Shown: positions 36,106-45,755, counted from the first letter of the stretch. The stretch is DNA of 64,000 bases from JAGXRK01 sp963804005 (GCA_963804005.1 CAWDOP010000018.1:1-64000); one strand, 5' to 3'. Notes: generated by a model from the letters alone, not told the origin. A program made the numbers and translations.

Positions 36106-38229
36106 ATGAGAAAAAAATTATTATTCATATTATTAATAATATTAATGGCTTCAAGCGTGTTCTCTGAAACCGACAAAAAAGTTTCAATAGTTACATGTGC
36201 TTCTACAAATGAACAAGAAAGAACCGTTAAAGCACTTATTAAAAGTGTGCGAGAATTGAGCAGTAATTACAGCAATAGTAAAATCTATGTTGTGCTTGGA
36301 GATTCCAAGAATTTTCCATGCGCTTCACTTAAAGAAGAAAATGTTGAACTGCTTCCTTTGGAAATGGATAAATCATTCATGGATTATCCGCTGGCTATCA
36401 AAGCGTTTGCAGCTGCTCAAGTCGAAAAAATTGTTTGTGATAAATCAGAAGTATTAATCTGGTTTGATCCTGGAGTTATTGTTTTGAATTCATTGGATGC
36501 TCTGAATCTTGAGAATAGTTTTGAAGCAGCCATCCGTCCGGTTTCTCTTTCAAATAATATCAGCATACCACCGGGAGTTGAGCCAAACGCTTATTGGGAG
36601 CCGATTTACAAAGAAACCGGAATTGATTATAAGAATCTTCCTGTACTAGAGACGATAGTCGACGAAGTTAAAATTCAACCGTATTACAACTGTGAGGTTT
36701 ATTCTATCAATCCCAAATTGGGCATTTGTTCGGAGTGGGCAAGAATATTAACCAAATTATTGAAAGATGATAATTTCCAAAAATCTGTTTGCACAACTTT
36801 CTTAAAAAGGTTGTTTTTGCATCAAGCAGTTTTAAGCGGGGTAATCACTTCAAGAATAAAACAGGGGAAAATAAAACCGCTTCCGATTACAAGCGGTTAT
36901 CCTTTTAATCAACACGAAAGATTATCTGCTCCAAAACAGATTTCTTCTTTAAATGAATTATCAGTTGTGATATTTGATTATGCCTGGGATAGAATTCCAA
37001 CGTGGATGAATAAAATCCAAATTAACGAACCTCTGAAGCAATGGCTGTTTAATACATACCTGGATTATTTAAAACTAAACGATCATCTCTATAGAATGGA
37101 AGGATCTTGCAATTCATATCTCATTACTACAAAAGATGGGAGTGTATTGATTGATCCGGCAGGCGCCTCCATCGCACCGGAATTTTTCAAAAAAGTTATT
37201 GAAAAGTATTCACTGAAAGCGATTTTACTAACACACGCACATAAAGATCATTGGGATAATATGGATTTATGGCAAACCGAACAAACAATTCCAATCATTG
37301 CTCAGAGGGAATTTATAAAATATAATGAGTACTGGGAAGAGCTATCACCATTCTTCTCACGAAGAGGAGCAATTTGGAGTAGAAAACCTTTGCCGGATAC
37401 TTCCGAAGCTTTAATATTCAACCCAGTAATTCCGTCAATAACATTTGCCGATGAATATACTTACGAGTCGGGTGGTTATCATTTTAAAATGGTTCACACT
37501 CCAGGTGAAACTCCCGATCACACTACAATCTGGATTCCTGAGCTATCGGCTGTATTTGTCGGAGATAATTATTATGAGTATTTCATAAACAATGCAACAT
37601 TGCGCGGAACGTCAACACGCCCCATTTTAGGTTACATAAACGCACTTAACCTTGCATTAGCATACAACCCCGAATATTTTTTAATGGGACATGGTTCACC
37701 AGTTGTATCAAGAAACATTGTTCAAGAAACGGTCACGGATCTCCACGATGCATTGCAATATATTTACGATGAAACAATCAAAGGAATTAACGCTGGTAAA
37801 GATGTCTACACACTAATGCAGGAAATTAAAGTGCCGGAGAAATACCAAATTAGTCCATATTTCGGAAAGGTTGAGTGGACTGTACGCGGCATTTACCAGG
37901 AATATATAGGCTGGTTTGATGAAAATCCTGCTTCAATGTACGAACTGCCTGCGTCAAGTGTTTTCCCGGATTTGGTGGAAATTGCTGGTATCGATGCTTT
38001 AAATTCCAGAGCGGAAAAATTGTTAAATGAAAAAGAATATGTTAAAGCACTTCACTTGACAGAAGTAGTTTTAAAAACAAACCCAAAGAATAAAGCAACC
38101 AACGAAATACGTCTCAAAGCATTGGAATCATTAAAAGCAGGAACAAGAAATTATATTGAGCGCATCTGGATTGACTATGGAATAAAAAACGTTAAAGAGA
38201 ATATCTCAAAACAAACAGGTAGCAAATAA
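36106..38229 (+). CDS. Exported fusion: glycosyltransferase-like N-terminus plus alkylsulfatase-type MBL hydrolase
   Basis: This 707-residue protein has a signal peptide (L-L-F-I-L-L-I-I-L-M-A-S-S). Residues about 25-320 look like a nucleotide-sugar-transferase (GT-A/GT8-like) fold with V-S-I-V-T-C-A-S-T-N-E and L-I-W-F-D-P-G-V-I-V-L-N, where the usual D-x-D is replaced by F-D-P-G. The region from about 330 is a metallo-beta-lactamase domain with T-H-A-H-K-D-H at about 376-382, H-T-P-G-E-T, F-V-G-D-N and G-H-G-S-P. The last 110 residues (F-G-K-V-E-W-T-V-R-G-I-Y-Q-E-Y-I-G-W-F-D-E-N-P-A) are the dimerisation segment typical of SdsA1/BDS1-like alkyl sulfatases. An alkylsulfatase-like hydrolytic role is likely. 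The N-terminal fusion is unusual. Confidence 0.8.
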   Translation: MRKKLLFILLIILMASSVFSETDKKVSIVTCASTNEQERTVKALIKSVRELSSNYSNSKIYVVLGDSKNFPCASLKEENVELLPLEMDKSFMDYPLAIKAFAAAQVEKIVCDKSEVLIWFDPGVIVLNSLDALNLENSFEAAIRPVSLSNNISIPPGVEPNAYWEPIYKETGIDYKNLPVLETIVDEVKIQPYYNCEVYSINPKLGICSEWARILTKLLKDDNFQKSVCTTFLKRLFLHQAVLSGVITSRIKQGKIKPLPITSGYPFNQHERLSAPKQISSLNELSVVIFDYAWDRIPTWMNKIQINEPLKQWLFNTYLDYLKLNDHLYRMEGSCNSYLITTKDGSVLIDPAGASIAPEFFKKVIEKYSLKAILLTHAHKDHWDNMDLWQTEQTIPIIAQREFIKYNEYWEELSPFFSRRGAIWSRKPLPDTSEALIFNPVIPSITFADEYTYESGGYHFKMVHTPGETPDHTTIWIPELSAVFVGDNYYEYFINNATLRGTSTRPILGYINALNLALAYNPEYFLMGHGSPVVSRNIVQETVTDLHDALQYIYDETIKGINAGKDVYTLMQEIKVPEKYQISPYFGKVEWTVRGIYQEYIGWFDENPASMYELPASSVFPDLVEIAGIDALNSRAEKLLNEKEYVKALHLTEVVLKTNPKNKATNEIRLKALESLKAGTRNYIERIWIDYGIKNVKENISKQTGSK

Positions 38230-38244
38230 TCATTGGATAACCAT

Positions 38245-39045
38245 ATGAAAACTATAATTATAACAATTGGCTTTTTTTTGTCAGCGTTAAATATTTCAGT
38301 AGCTCAAGATATAGTCATAAAAGATCTTACCTGTAAACAATCATTTGAACTAATTCAAGAACATCGAGGCGATACAGATTTTGTTATCATTGATTTGAGG
38401 CCTGAAAACATGTATCAAGAAGAACATATTGTGAACTCAATATTCTGTGATGTTTTTTCCGCTGAATTTGATGGCTGGGTAAATGGTTTAAATAAAGATA
38501 AAATTTACCTGTTATACTGCAATGCTGGTAAGAGAAGCAAAGTTGCATTAGAAAAGATGAAGGAGGGAGGTTTTAAAAATCTCTATCATCTTTATGAGGG
38601 AATCCGGGTTTGGAAAAGTCAGGGCTATAGTACTTCAAAAATATCTTCTGACGTTACACTTGTGCAAAATGCAATCAATGATGTATTCGGCTGGGCGGTG
38701 AATAAGGATTTCGATTTATTCTTTAATACAATTTCAGACGACTCTAATTTCATCAGTGTAACACCATATAAAAAAATTAAATTCGGTGCGAAAGCTGTTA
38801 GGAACGATACTGGCTTTTGGGCAAGTCCAGACTTCAAAGCAATTAGTCATGAGCTGCTTGATTTGAGAATCAATTTTTCCTCAGATCGGAACGTTGCGTG
38901 GTTTTATTGTATGCTTAATGATATCAATACATGGAAAGGCGAACCGGCTAATTGGGAAAATGTAAGATGGACCGGAGTACTTGAGAAAAGAAATGGAAAT
39001 TGGAGAGTTGTGCAACAGCATTTCTCGTGGCCAAAAGAGAAGTAA
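38245..39045 (+). CDS. Exported rhodanese-NTF2-like fusion
   Basis: The protein is about 266 residues from ATG at 38245 (the frame is open from TTG 38233). Signal peptide: I-I-I-T-I-G-F-F-L-S-A-L-N-I-S-V-A. Residues about 30-130 are a rhodanese domain: V-I-I-D-L-R-P, H-I-V-N-S-I, and the active-site loop Y-C-N-A-G-K-R-S with its Cys. The C-terminal 125 residues are an NTF2/SnoaL-like domain paralogous to the lipoprotein at 28215-28700. The rhodanese would transfer sulfur or act on a sulfur compound in the periplasm. The neighbouring alkylsulfatase-like gene makes a sulfur-related context attractive, though that is inference. The gap to the MBL gene is 15 bases. Confidence 0.82.
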   Translation: MKTIIITIGFFLSALNISVAQDIVIKDLTCKQSFELIQEHRGDTDFVIIDLRPENMYQEEHIVNSIFCDVFSAEFDGWVNGLNKDKIYLLYCNAGKRSKVALEKMKEGGFKNLYHLYEGIRVWKSQGYSTSKISSDVTLVQNAINDVFGWAVNKDFDLFFNTISDDSNFISVTPYKKIKFGAKAVRNDTGFWASPDFKAISHELLDLRINFSSDRNVAWFYCMLNDINTWKGEPANWENVRWTGVLEKRNGNWRVVQQHFSWPKEK

Positions 39046-39170
39046 ATATAAAAAATTTGATGGAATGCCGTTGATAATGTTGAAAACTAAATATGGCAAA
39101 ATTTTCTTACAGGGGGGAACTTATTATTTATTACCGTCTTATTAATGAAAATATCTTTGGAGAACAATTC

Positions 39171-41579
39171 ATGAGAGTAATTAAGCTTACCATTCTTGTT
39201 TTATTGGCAGTATCTGGCATTATATTTTCTCAAGAAAATAAAAAAGAGACGTCCGCTGTACGTGTCAGTAAATCGCCAATTATCGACGGAAAGTTAGATG
39301 AAGAAATATGGAAAAATCTTCCGGTCCTAACGGATTTTATTAAATATTTTCCATACAACGGAACTCCTTGTTCTCAAAGAAGTGAAGCAAAAGTTTGTTA
39401 CGATGATGAAGCTTTATATGTCGGTGCAGTTTTATATGATGATTCTCCCGACAGCATGAGAACCGAACTTGGAACTCGTGATGCAGTTGACGAGCAGGAC
39501 GCGGAATTAATTTCAGTTCATATAAGTCCCTTCGACGACGGTATAAACGCATTTTATTTTAATGTTTCTATCCGTGGTGTTCAATCGGATATGAAAATTT
39601 CCGCCGAAGGTTTTCAGATGGCTTGGGATGCCGTTTGGGAAAGTGAAACATCGATCACTGATTATGGCTGGATTGCTGAAATTAAAATACCTTTTTCAGC
39701 CTTAAGATTTTCTACAGAGCAAGTTCAAGATTGGGGATTTAATATTTTTAGGTACCTTCCACGCTATGGCGAGTGGGCAAACTGGAGCTATATTAGTAAT
39801 GAGTTGGATCAGTGGTGGAAACATAGAGGTCTACTAAAGGGAATTCGTGATGTCAATCCACCCCTGCGACTTTCATTCTCGCCGTATGTGTCAACGTATG
39901 TAGAAAAAAATGTAGAGAATGAATGGGGTTATTCCTTCAATGGTGGAATGGATCTTAAATTTGGAATCGACGAAAGCTTTACTCTTGACGCAACCGTAAT
40001 CCCGGACTTCGGTCAGGTTCAATCAGATGATGTAGAATTAAATTTATCTCCGTATGAAATCCAGTATAATGAGAAAAGACAATTCTTTACTGAAGGCACA
40101 GAGCTTTTTAACAAAGGAGGTATTTTCTATTCGCGACGTATCGGAAATACTCCTGTTGATTACTATAATGTTATGGGGCAATTAGATACTAACGAAATAA
40201 TTACTGCAAATCCTGCAGAAACCAGTTTGATAAACTCGACTAAAATTTCAGGCAGAACTACTGGCGGGCTTGGTATCGGTGTAATGAACTCAATGACCTC
40301 AAATACTTATGCAGAAATAAAAGATACCGTAACCGGAATTGAAAGGGAATCTCTAACTCAGCCATTTACGAACTACAACATCTTTGTACTCGATCAAACG
40401 CTCTCCAACAATTCTTATATAAGTCTTGTTAATACAAATGTGTTAAGAAAAGAATATGTGGCAAATGTATCGGCAATAGATTTTAGATTGAACAATTCTG
40501 ATAATATGTACAAGATTGGAGGAATTGGTGCACTAAGTCAAATTCAAAATGGTGGAAATAGCGATTACGGATATAAATTGGAATTGAATACCGGTAAAAT
40601 TGGCGGAGAGTTTAGATACAGGTATTGGTTCTATTTGGTCAGTGATAAATACAATCCAAACGATCTTGGGTATCTTTATCGAAACAACATTTTAGAAAAC
40701 AATATCATTTTTGGGCATCATATTTATAAGCCGTTTGGAGTATTCTTAGAACTTCATAATAATATCAGTTTTAATTACACACGATTATTCAACCCCGGAA
40801 AGTTTATGGAATTCTATATAAGCTATGAGGCATCCGCGACATTTGAAAACCGATATAATGTTAACATGCATGCAATGATTGTTCCGATGGAAAGAAACGA
40901 TTATCATGAAGCAAGGACACCGGGAAGAGTATTTAATCTACCGAGGTTTTTTCATAACTGTTTGCATATAACCAGTGATACACGTAAATCTTTATGGTTT
41001 AGTGTTGGCGGCGGGATAAATAAATCATATTCATCCGATTACGATTGGCTTTCATATAATCTTTCATTTGAACCAACTCTTCGTTTAAATAATAAAATAT
41101 CGTTTTCATTTGAGACATTCTTTTCAAAATCCATTAATGATTTGGGGTATGTAAATCAAGATACTCAAAACGATATCATACGATTTGGTAAAAGAGATAG
41201 AAGTATATTCGAGAACACAATAGAGGCAAGCTACATTCTTTCAAATCGTGCTTCACTAAATTTCAGACTGCGTCATTATTGGTCAAACGTTGATTATGAT
41301 ACTTTCTATGATTTGCAGGAGGATGGAAATTTGTTAATTAATAATTATGATAGAAATCATGATATCAACTATAATGCTTTTAATATCGATTTGATGTTCA
41401 GATGGAATTTTGCGCCCGGAAGTGAATTAAATCTTGTTTGGAAAAATATGATCTACAATGAAGATGATGAAGTGGATTATAGTTACTGGAATAATTTAAC
41501 AAATACATTTAGTTCCCCTCAAGTAAACAGCCTCTCATTAAAGCTGTTATATTACATTGATGGTTCCAAACTATTTTAA
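39171..41579 (+). CDS. DUF5916-type outer-membrane protein with CBM9-like domain
   Basis: The protein is about 802 residues from the ATG at 39171, preceded by GGAG. The upstream part of the open frame from 39093 has no signal peptide, whereas starting at MRVIKLTILVLLAVSGIIFS gives one. The CBM9-like domain (about 30-210) has I-D-G-K-L-D-E-E-I-W, V-C-Y-D-D-E-A-L-Y-V-G-A and I-P-F-S-A-L-R-F. The barrel region has P-D-F-G-Q-V-Q-S-D-D-V-E, E-K-R-Q-F-F-T-E-G and F-Y-S-R-R-I-G. It is a clear paralogue of 31206-33869, with lower identity outside the hallmark blocks. The function of the family is unknown; an outer-membrane location is expected. Confidence 0.88.
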   Translation: MRVIKLTILVLLAVSGIIFSQENKKETSAVRVSKSPIIDGKLDEEIWKNLPVLTDFIKYFPYNGTPCSQRSEAKVCYDDEALYVGAVLYDDSPDSMRTELGTRDAVDEQDAELISVHISPFDDGINAFYFNVSIRGVQSDMKISAEGFQMAWDAVWESETSITDYGWIAEIKIPFSALRFSTEQVQDWGFNIFRYLPRYGEWANWSYISNELDQWWKHRGLLKGIRDVNPPLRLSFSPYVSTYVEKNVENEWGYSFNGGMDLKFGIDESFTLDATVIPDFGQVQSDDVELNLSPYEIQYNEKRQFFTEGTELFNKGGIFYSRRIGNTPVDYYNVMGQLDTNEIITANPAETSLINSTKISGRTTGGLGIGVMNSMTSNTYAEIKDTVTGIERESLTQPFTNYNIFVLDQTLSNNSYISLVNTNVLRKEYVANVSAIDFRLNNSDNMYKIGGIGALSQIQNGGNSDYGYKLELNTGKIGGEFRYRYWFYLVSDKYNPNDLGYLYRNNILENNIIFGHHIYKPFGVFLELHNNISFNYTRLFNPGKFMEFYISYEASATFENRYNVNMHAMIVPMERNDYHEARTPGRVFNLPRFFHNCLHITSDTRKSLWFSVGGGINKSYSSDYDWLSYNLSFEPTLRLNNKISFSFETFFSKSINDLGYVNQDTQNDIIRFGKRDRSIFENTIEASYILSNRASLNFRLRHYWSNVDYDTFYDLQEDGNLLINNYDRNHDINYNAFNIDLMFRWNFAPGSELNLVWKNMIYNEDDEVDYSYWNNLTNTFSSPQVNSLSLKLLYYIDGSKLF

Positions 41580-41651
41580 TTATAGTAGAAGTCTATAAGT
41601 TCCTTAGGGAAAGAATTGAAACCGAAGGGATAAAACAAAGGAAAAATCAAA

Positions 41652-42662
41652 TTGAAAAGAAAAGCATTATTTTTTTGTTTATTTGTATTAAAGGTAACAA
41701 TTATATTTCCACAGCAAAGCGATTTGCCCAAATTAGCGGGTTCCTATCTTGGCCAAAAACCTCCAGGAATAACACCGGAATTATTCGCACCCGGAATCAT
41801 TTCAACTGGTCTGGAAGAAATACTTTGCACATTTATGCCTGATGGTAATGAAATAATTTTTGGAATTATTTATTCAAAACCCCATTATCCGGGGATTCAT
41901 TCACTTCTGGTCAGAAGCTATGTTAAAGATGGAAGTTGGTCTTTTCCTGAAGTGATGAAACTATCTGGAGATAAATATTCTTATTTATATCCGTTTATTA
42001 GCTACGATGGAACTGAGCTTTATTTCCAATCTGATTTGCCCACCAACAAACCCGAACTCAAGGACAAATATAACATCTGGAGATGCAAAAGAATTGATAA
42101 CACGTGGAGCGATCCGGAACCTTTGCCGCTTCCTATAAATGGAAGGGGAGATGTTTCGGGGCCTTCTTTTTCAATAAACGGCGAGTTCTATTATACTTTA
42201 ATGAGTGGAAATCCTGAGGTTGATGGGATATATAAATCTCAGTACCATAATGGAATTTTCTCTGAACCAGAAAGGCTTCCAGAATCAGTAAATGTAAAAC
42301 AAGGTAGCTTTGATGGAGTAATTTCGCCTGATGGGAGCTACTATATAGTGAATGTATATAGAAAGGAAGATAGTTCTGGTGAAACTGATTTATATGTTTC
42401 ATTCAATGAGGGAAATGGGAACTGGACACCTCTGAAAAATCTTGGTTCGAATGTTAATACAAAGCTAAACGAGGGTTCAGCAAGAATTTCTTCTGATGGA
42501 CAGTATATATTTTTTTCAGGACTTTTAGGTAATCAGGATTTTTACGGTGATTACCCCTCGTATAGTGATATATTAAATAGTCGCATCAGACCACTGTATG
42601 GCAACTATGATATTTACTGGGTATCTGCAAAAATCATCGAAGAGCTGAGAGCCAAAGAATAA
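41652..42662 (+). CDS. Secreted PD40/TolB-like propeller protein
   Basis: This 336-residue protein has a signal peptide (F-F-C-L-F-V-L-K-V-T-I-I-F-P). It contains WD40-like PD40 repeats: F-M-P-D-G-N-E-I-I-F, I-S-Y-D-G-T-E-L-Y-F-Q-S, F-S-I-N-G-E-F-Y-Y, I-S-P-D-G-S-Y-Y-I-V and I-S-S-D-G-Q-Y-I-F-F-S. It resembles exported Bacteroidota proteins with these repeats. No enzyme motif is seen. The start is a TTG at 41652. It lies 19 bases before the small beta-protein gene and probably belongs to the plus-strand arm transcript. Confidence 0.8.
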   Translation: MKRKALFFCLFVLKVTIIFPQQSDLPKLAGSYLGQKPPGITPELFAPGIISTGLEEILCTFMPDGNEIIFGIIYSKPHYPGIHSLLVRSYVKDGSWSFPEVMKLSGDKYSYLYPFISYDGTELYFQSDLPTNKPELKDKYNIWRCKRIDNTWSDPEPLPLPINGRGDVSGPSFSINGEFYYTLMSGNPEVDGIYKSQYHNGIFSEPERLPESVNVKQGSFDGVISPDGSYYIVNVYRKEDSSGETDLYVSFNEGNGNWTPLKNLGSNVNTKLNEGSARISSDGQYIFFSGLLGNQDFYGDYPSYSDILNSRIRPLYGNYDIYWVSAKIIEELRAKE

Positions 42663-42681
42663 AAAAAAAGAGGAACCCAAA

Positions 42682-43187
42682 ATGAAAAAACTAATCCTTA
42701 TGATTTCAATTGCTGTTTTTATGAACACTTATTGCCTTGGGCAGAACGAAGTAACACTCAGAAAAGAACTGAACATTTTAAAACCATTTGTAGGAAAAAC
42801 ATGGGTGGGCGAAGTCCAACACCCGTCAGGGCCAATGATGCTGCATATGTTGATTCGGGTTGAGACTATGCACGATGGAAAGATTCTTAAATATCATAAG
42901 GAAATCAAAGAGTTGAAAAACCAAATTGATGGATACTTTTACTATGATCCAGATAAAAAAGAGATTGCTTTCCTTTTGCTCAGTAATAACGGAAATATAT
43001 CGGTAGGAAATGCCAAAGAAGAAGGAGGCAAAATTTTGATGTATGGCTATGGAATTTTTCCTGACCGTAAATTGGAATTCAGGCATACATTTGAATTCAC
43101 ATCTGATGGAAAGTTACTTGACTGTTTTATAGGTTAGAGGGTGGTGAATGGAAAGCAGGTCACTCAGTAACCTATACAGCTGAATAA
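42682..43187 (+). pseudogene. Small secreted beta-rich protein, frameshifted near its end
   Basis: The open frame gives 151 residues with a signal peptide (L-M-I-S-I-A-V-F-M-N-T-Y-C-L-G) and stops in C-F-I-G at 43137. A one-base shift near 43125-43133 continues F-Y-R-L-E-G-G-E-W-K-A-G-H-S-V-T-Y-T-A-E to a stop at 43187. That matches the end of the paralogue 28739-29239 (P-W-M-P-G-H-V-I-E-F-T-A-K). The gene is therefore disrupted only at its last 18 codons, and the shortened product might still fold. AGAGGAA precedes the start. Confidence 0.7.
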
Positions 43188-43385
43188 ATTTTTGAATTGG
43201 GTTATAATTCTTAATATTTTTTAATACAAAATCATTGAAAAACTAAGGCCAAAGGAACAAATTATTTTTTTAGAGAAATAAATCTTTAAGAATTAGCAAC
43301 AAAGAGCATTTTTTTGCATCTATTAATTAATTTAGAACAACAGAAAAATTGGTAAAAATATAAACACAAATTTTATAGGTAAAGG

Positions 43386-44762
43386 ATGAATAACAAATAT
43401 TCTGTACACACAAGTTTACTGCGAATTTTTACTATCATATTATTTTTGGGTGGCAGGTACAATTGTTTAAGTCAAAGTATGGAAAGAAAGCCTGTATCAG
43501 ATGTATTTCAAGTGATGAGTGAAGTGAATAATTTAAGTTCTCTTAAATTATGGCCCGGTTTTGAAATTCAAAAAATTCCTGTTGCAGTTTATGATAGTGT
43601 TAATACATACTTGTTTAATTCTTTGCAGCAACCTGAAGGTTTTACTTCGCTACCTGATAAACCAGATATATTTTTCTATGAGGGACAGCACCCATCTGTT
43701 CGTGGAAATTCGGTAATCCGGTTGAATGACGTTTGGATTGCTACAAGTATCCTCAGTAACTATTCCCGGAGAACAGCAGAAGAATATTCGATACGAGATA
43801 TGGCTGGAATTATTATTCATGAGCAATTCCATATATACCAGAGAACTAATCATCCTGATTGGCGGCAGAATGATGGATTACTTTTAATTTATCCCCGCGA
43901 AACAATCGAATCACTCTTTTTAAGAAGAATCGAAAAGGAAGCATTTAAACGGGCTGTAAATGCAAACGATATGAATGAAATTGCCAACTGGGCAAATGAA
44001 GGATTTAAGTACCGGGATCGAAGATTCAGTCTTATTGATTCAACCTTTGGATTGTACGAAAAAGTATTGCAGTTGACTGAAGGACTTTCGGATTATATTG
44101 AGAAGACAGCGCGTGGGGTTGACCCGCTCAATGCCTCTTCAATAACAAACTTAATTGCTCCCGCAGGAATCAGGGAAATGGGCTACATTGAAGGGAGATG
44201 GATTGCGATGATTTTAGATAAGATTAAACCGGATTGGAAGACAGTAATTGAAAAAGGTGAAGTCAATTATTTGGAGGATATTTTAAAGTCTATTACAAAA
44301 GATTACGATTTAAAAGAAATGTTTCTTAAAAAAGAGGTAGGCGAATTAAGAATTAATGCTGAGAATGATTTTTCTAAATGGGAGTTGGATAAAAAACATC
44401 TACTGGATAAGTTTTATAACGAACCGGGCTACAAAATAGAAATCAATGCCTCATCAAATCCGCTGAATATTAGAATGTTTGAACCGCTTGAAATGGAAAT
44501 CTACGATAATGGAGATGTACTCCATAAAGTTTTCTTTTCTGCTGCCAATAGCGAAAGTAATTTACGAATTCTTAATAATTCCTGTTTAACGGTTTTTGAT
44601 GGTATGCTCCGGATTGTTAAAGTCATAATCACTGGAATAAAGGATGTTCCTCAAGATAATGAAACTGAAAAATTGCTTAAAATAAGTTCTGGCAGTTTGA
44701 CGATTAATCTTAAGTATTCCAAAATTACTATTAATGAAAAAAATATTACGTTGGAATTATAA
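43386..44762 (+). CDS. Exported protein with HEQFH motif, possible zinc metallopeptidase
   Basis: This 458-residue protein has a signal-like N-terminus (L-L-R-I-F-T-I-I-L-F-L-G-G). At about residues 153-160 it has I-I-I-H-E-Q-F-H-I-Y-Q-R, an H-E-x-x-H zinc-binding motif in a helix. About 85 residues later is L-T-E-G-L-S-D-Y-I-E, whose Glu could be the third ligand of a gluzincin-like site. The C-terminal 150 residues are beta-rich. I do not recognise a named family. The context (M28 peptidase, serine hydrolase, MBL hydrolases) supports an exported hydrolase. The start is ATG at 43386 with AAAGG close upstream. Confidence 0.6.
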   Translation: MNNKYSVHTSLLRIFTIILFLGGRYNCLSQSMERKPVSDVFQVMSEVNNLSSLKLWPGFEIQKIPVAVYDSVNTYLFNSLQQPEGFTSLPDKPDIFFYEGQHPSVRGNSVIRLNDVWIATSILSNYSRRTAEEYSIRDMAGIIIHEQFHIYQRTNHPDWRQNDGLLLIYPRETIESLFLRRIEKEAFKRAVNANDMNEIANWANEGFKYRDRRFSLIDSTFGLYEKVLQLTEGLSDYIEKTARGVDPLNASSITNLIAPAGIREMGYIEGRWIAMILDKIKPDWKTVIEKGEVNYLEDILKSITKDYDLKEMFLKKEVGELRINAENDFSKWELDKKHLLDKFYNEPGYKIEINASSNPLNIRMFEPLEMEIYDNGDVLHKVFFSAANSESNLRILNNSCLTVFDGMLRIVKVIITGIKDVPQDNETEKLLKISSGSLTINLKYSKITINEKNITLEL

Positions 44763-44846
44763 AGCAATCATGATTATTTTTTAAAAAGAATTTACTGTTT
44801 ATCAAGTTGAACTAAAAAAGTAAAACATAATTCAGGAAAAATATCA

Positions 44847-45755
44847 TTGAAAAAATCTTTGTTCATTGTTTCTTTGATTATTCCGGTTTTAACCTTGTTC
44901 GCAGCGATATTTATTTTTTCTACTCAACCGCCTAATACCGAAAATCATAATATTGGTAAGTTCATTAAAGCAGAAATAGTGAGTGAAAAAGTAACGGTAG
45001 TAAGAATGGATTACGATGCTGTTACGGCTATTGCAACGCAAAATGGTATTGTTGTGATTGACGCAGGGATATCACATTCACTTACGGCAGAATATCGAAA
45101 GGTCATAGAACAAGTTTTTGGTAGAAATGATTTTGCTTATTTAATTAATACACATTCGCATCCTGATCATATCGGAGGAAACCAGGTTTTTGTCGATGCC
45201 GTAATTGTTGGACATGAAAATTGCTTGAATGAAATACCGGATTACTGGAAAGATATTGAAAAGATAAAAACTGGTTTGTTGAAAATTGTAAATGATTATG
45301 AGAATCAATTAAAAACATTTGATCCTGAATGGCAGGACAGTCTCGAAATTTATCTTCAAAAAGTCCGTTATCAACACACTTATAAAGATTTAATTAAAGA
45401 CCGCAATGTCACTGTGCCTACAAAAACGTTCAAAGACACGATGAATGTATCGATGGGAGACATTACGCTCAACTTAATTTATTTTGGGAAAGCACATTCA
45501 AAAAGCGATATAATCATTCATATACCCGAAGAAAAAATATTAATGGTAGGCGATCTATTTTCACAGGGAGGAAGACCGTCCATTGGTGATGCCAACAAAG
45601 AAGACTTTGAACGTTGGATAATAGTTAAACACTGGATTGATGATCGGATGGATAAAATTGACAAGATAATCGGCGGTCACGGTCAAATAATGGACAGTAA
45701 TGATCTGGAATCATTCCTTGAATATATTGAAGACAAGTCAGTGGAATTAAAATAA
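44847..45755 (+). CDS. Exported MBL-fold metallohydrolase
   Basis: This 302-residue protein starts at a TTG (44847) with a signal peptide or N-terminal anchor (V-S-L-I-I-P-V-L-T-L-F-A-A-I-F-I-F). The metallo-beta-lactamase fold carries N-T-H-S-H-P-D-H-I-G-G, G-K-A-H-S-K-S-D, M-V-G-D-L-F and I-I-G-G-H-G, the complete two-zinc ligand set. Substrate specificity cannot be inferred; these proteins range from beta-lactamases to lactonases and thioesterases. The insert between the metal motifs (about 110-185) is long and charged. It lies 84 bases after the HEQFH gene on the same strand. Confidence 0.85.
   Translation: MKKSLFIVSLIIPVLTLFAAIFIFSTQPPNTENHNIGKFIKAEIVSEKVTVVRMDYDAVTAIATQNGIVVIDAGISHSLTAEYRKVIEQVFGRNDFAYLINTHSHPDHIGGNQVFVDAVIVGHENCLNEIPDYWKDIEKIKTGLLKIVNDYENQLKTFDPEWQDSLEIYLQKVRYQHTYKDLIKDRNVTVPTKTFKDTMNVSMGDITLNLIYFGKAHSKSDIIIHIPEEKILMVGDLFSQGGRPSIGDANKEDFERWIIVKHWIDDRMDKIDKIIGGHGQIMDSNDLESFLEYIEDKSVELK

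Noticed and set aside
39093..39170. Longer N-terminus of the second DUF5916 protein
   Set aside because: The extra 26 residues displace the signal peptide; the ATG at 39171 has GGAG at good spacing.
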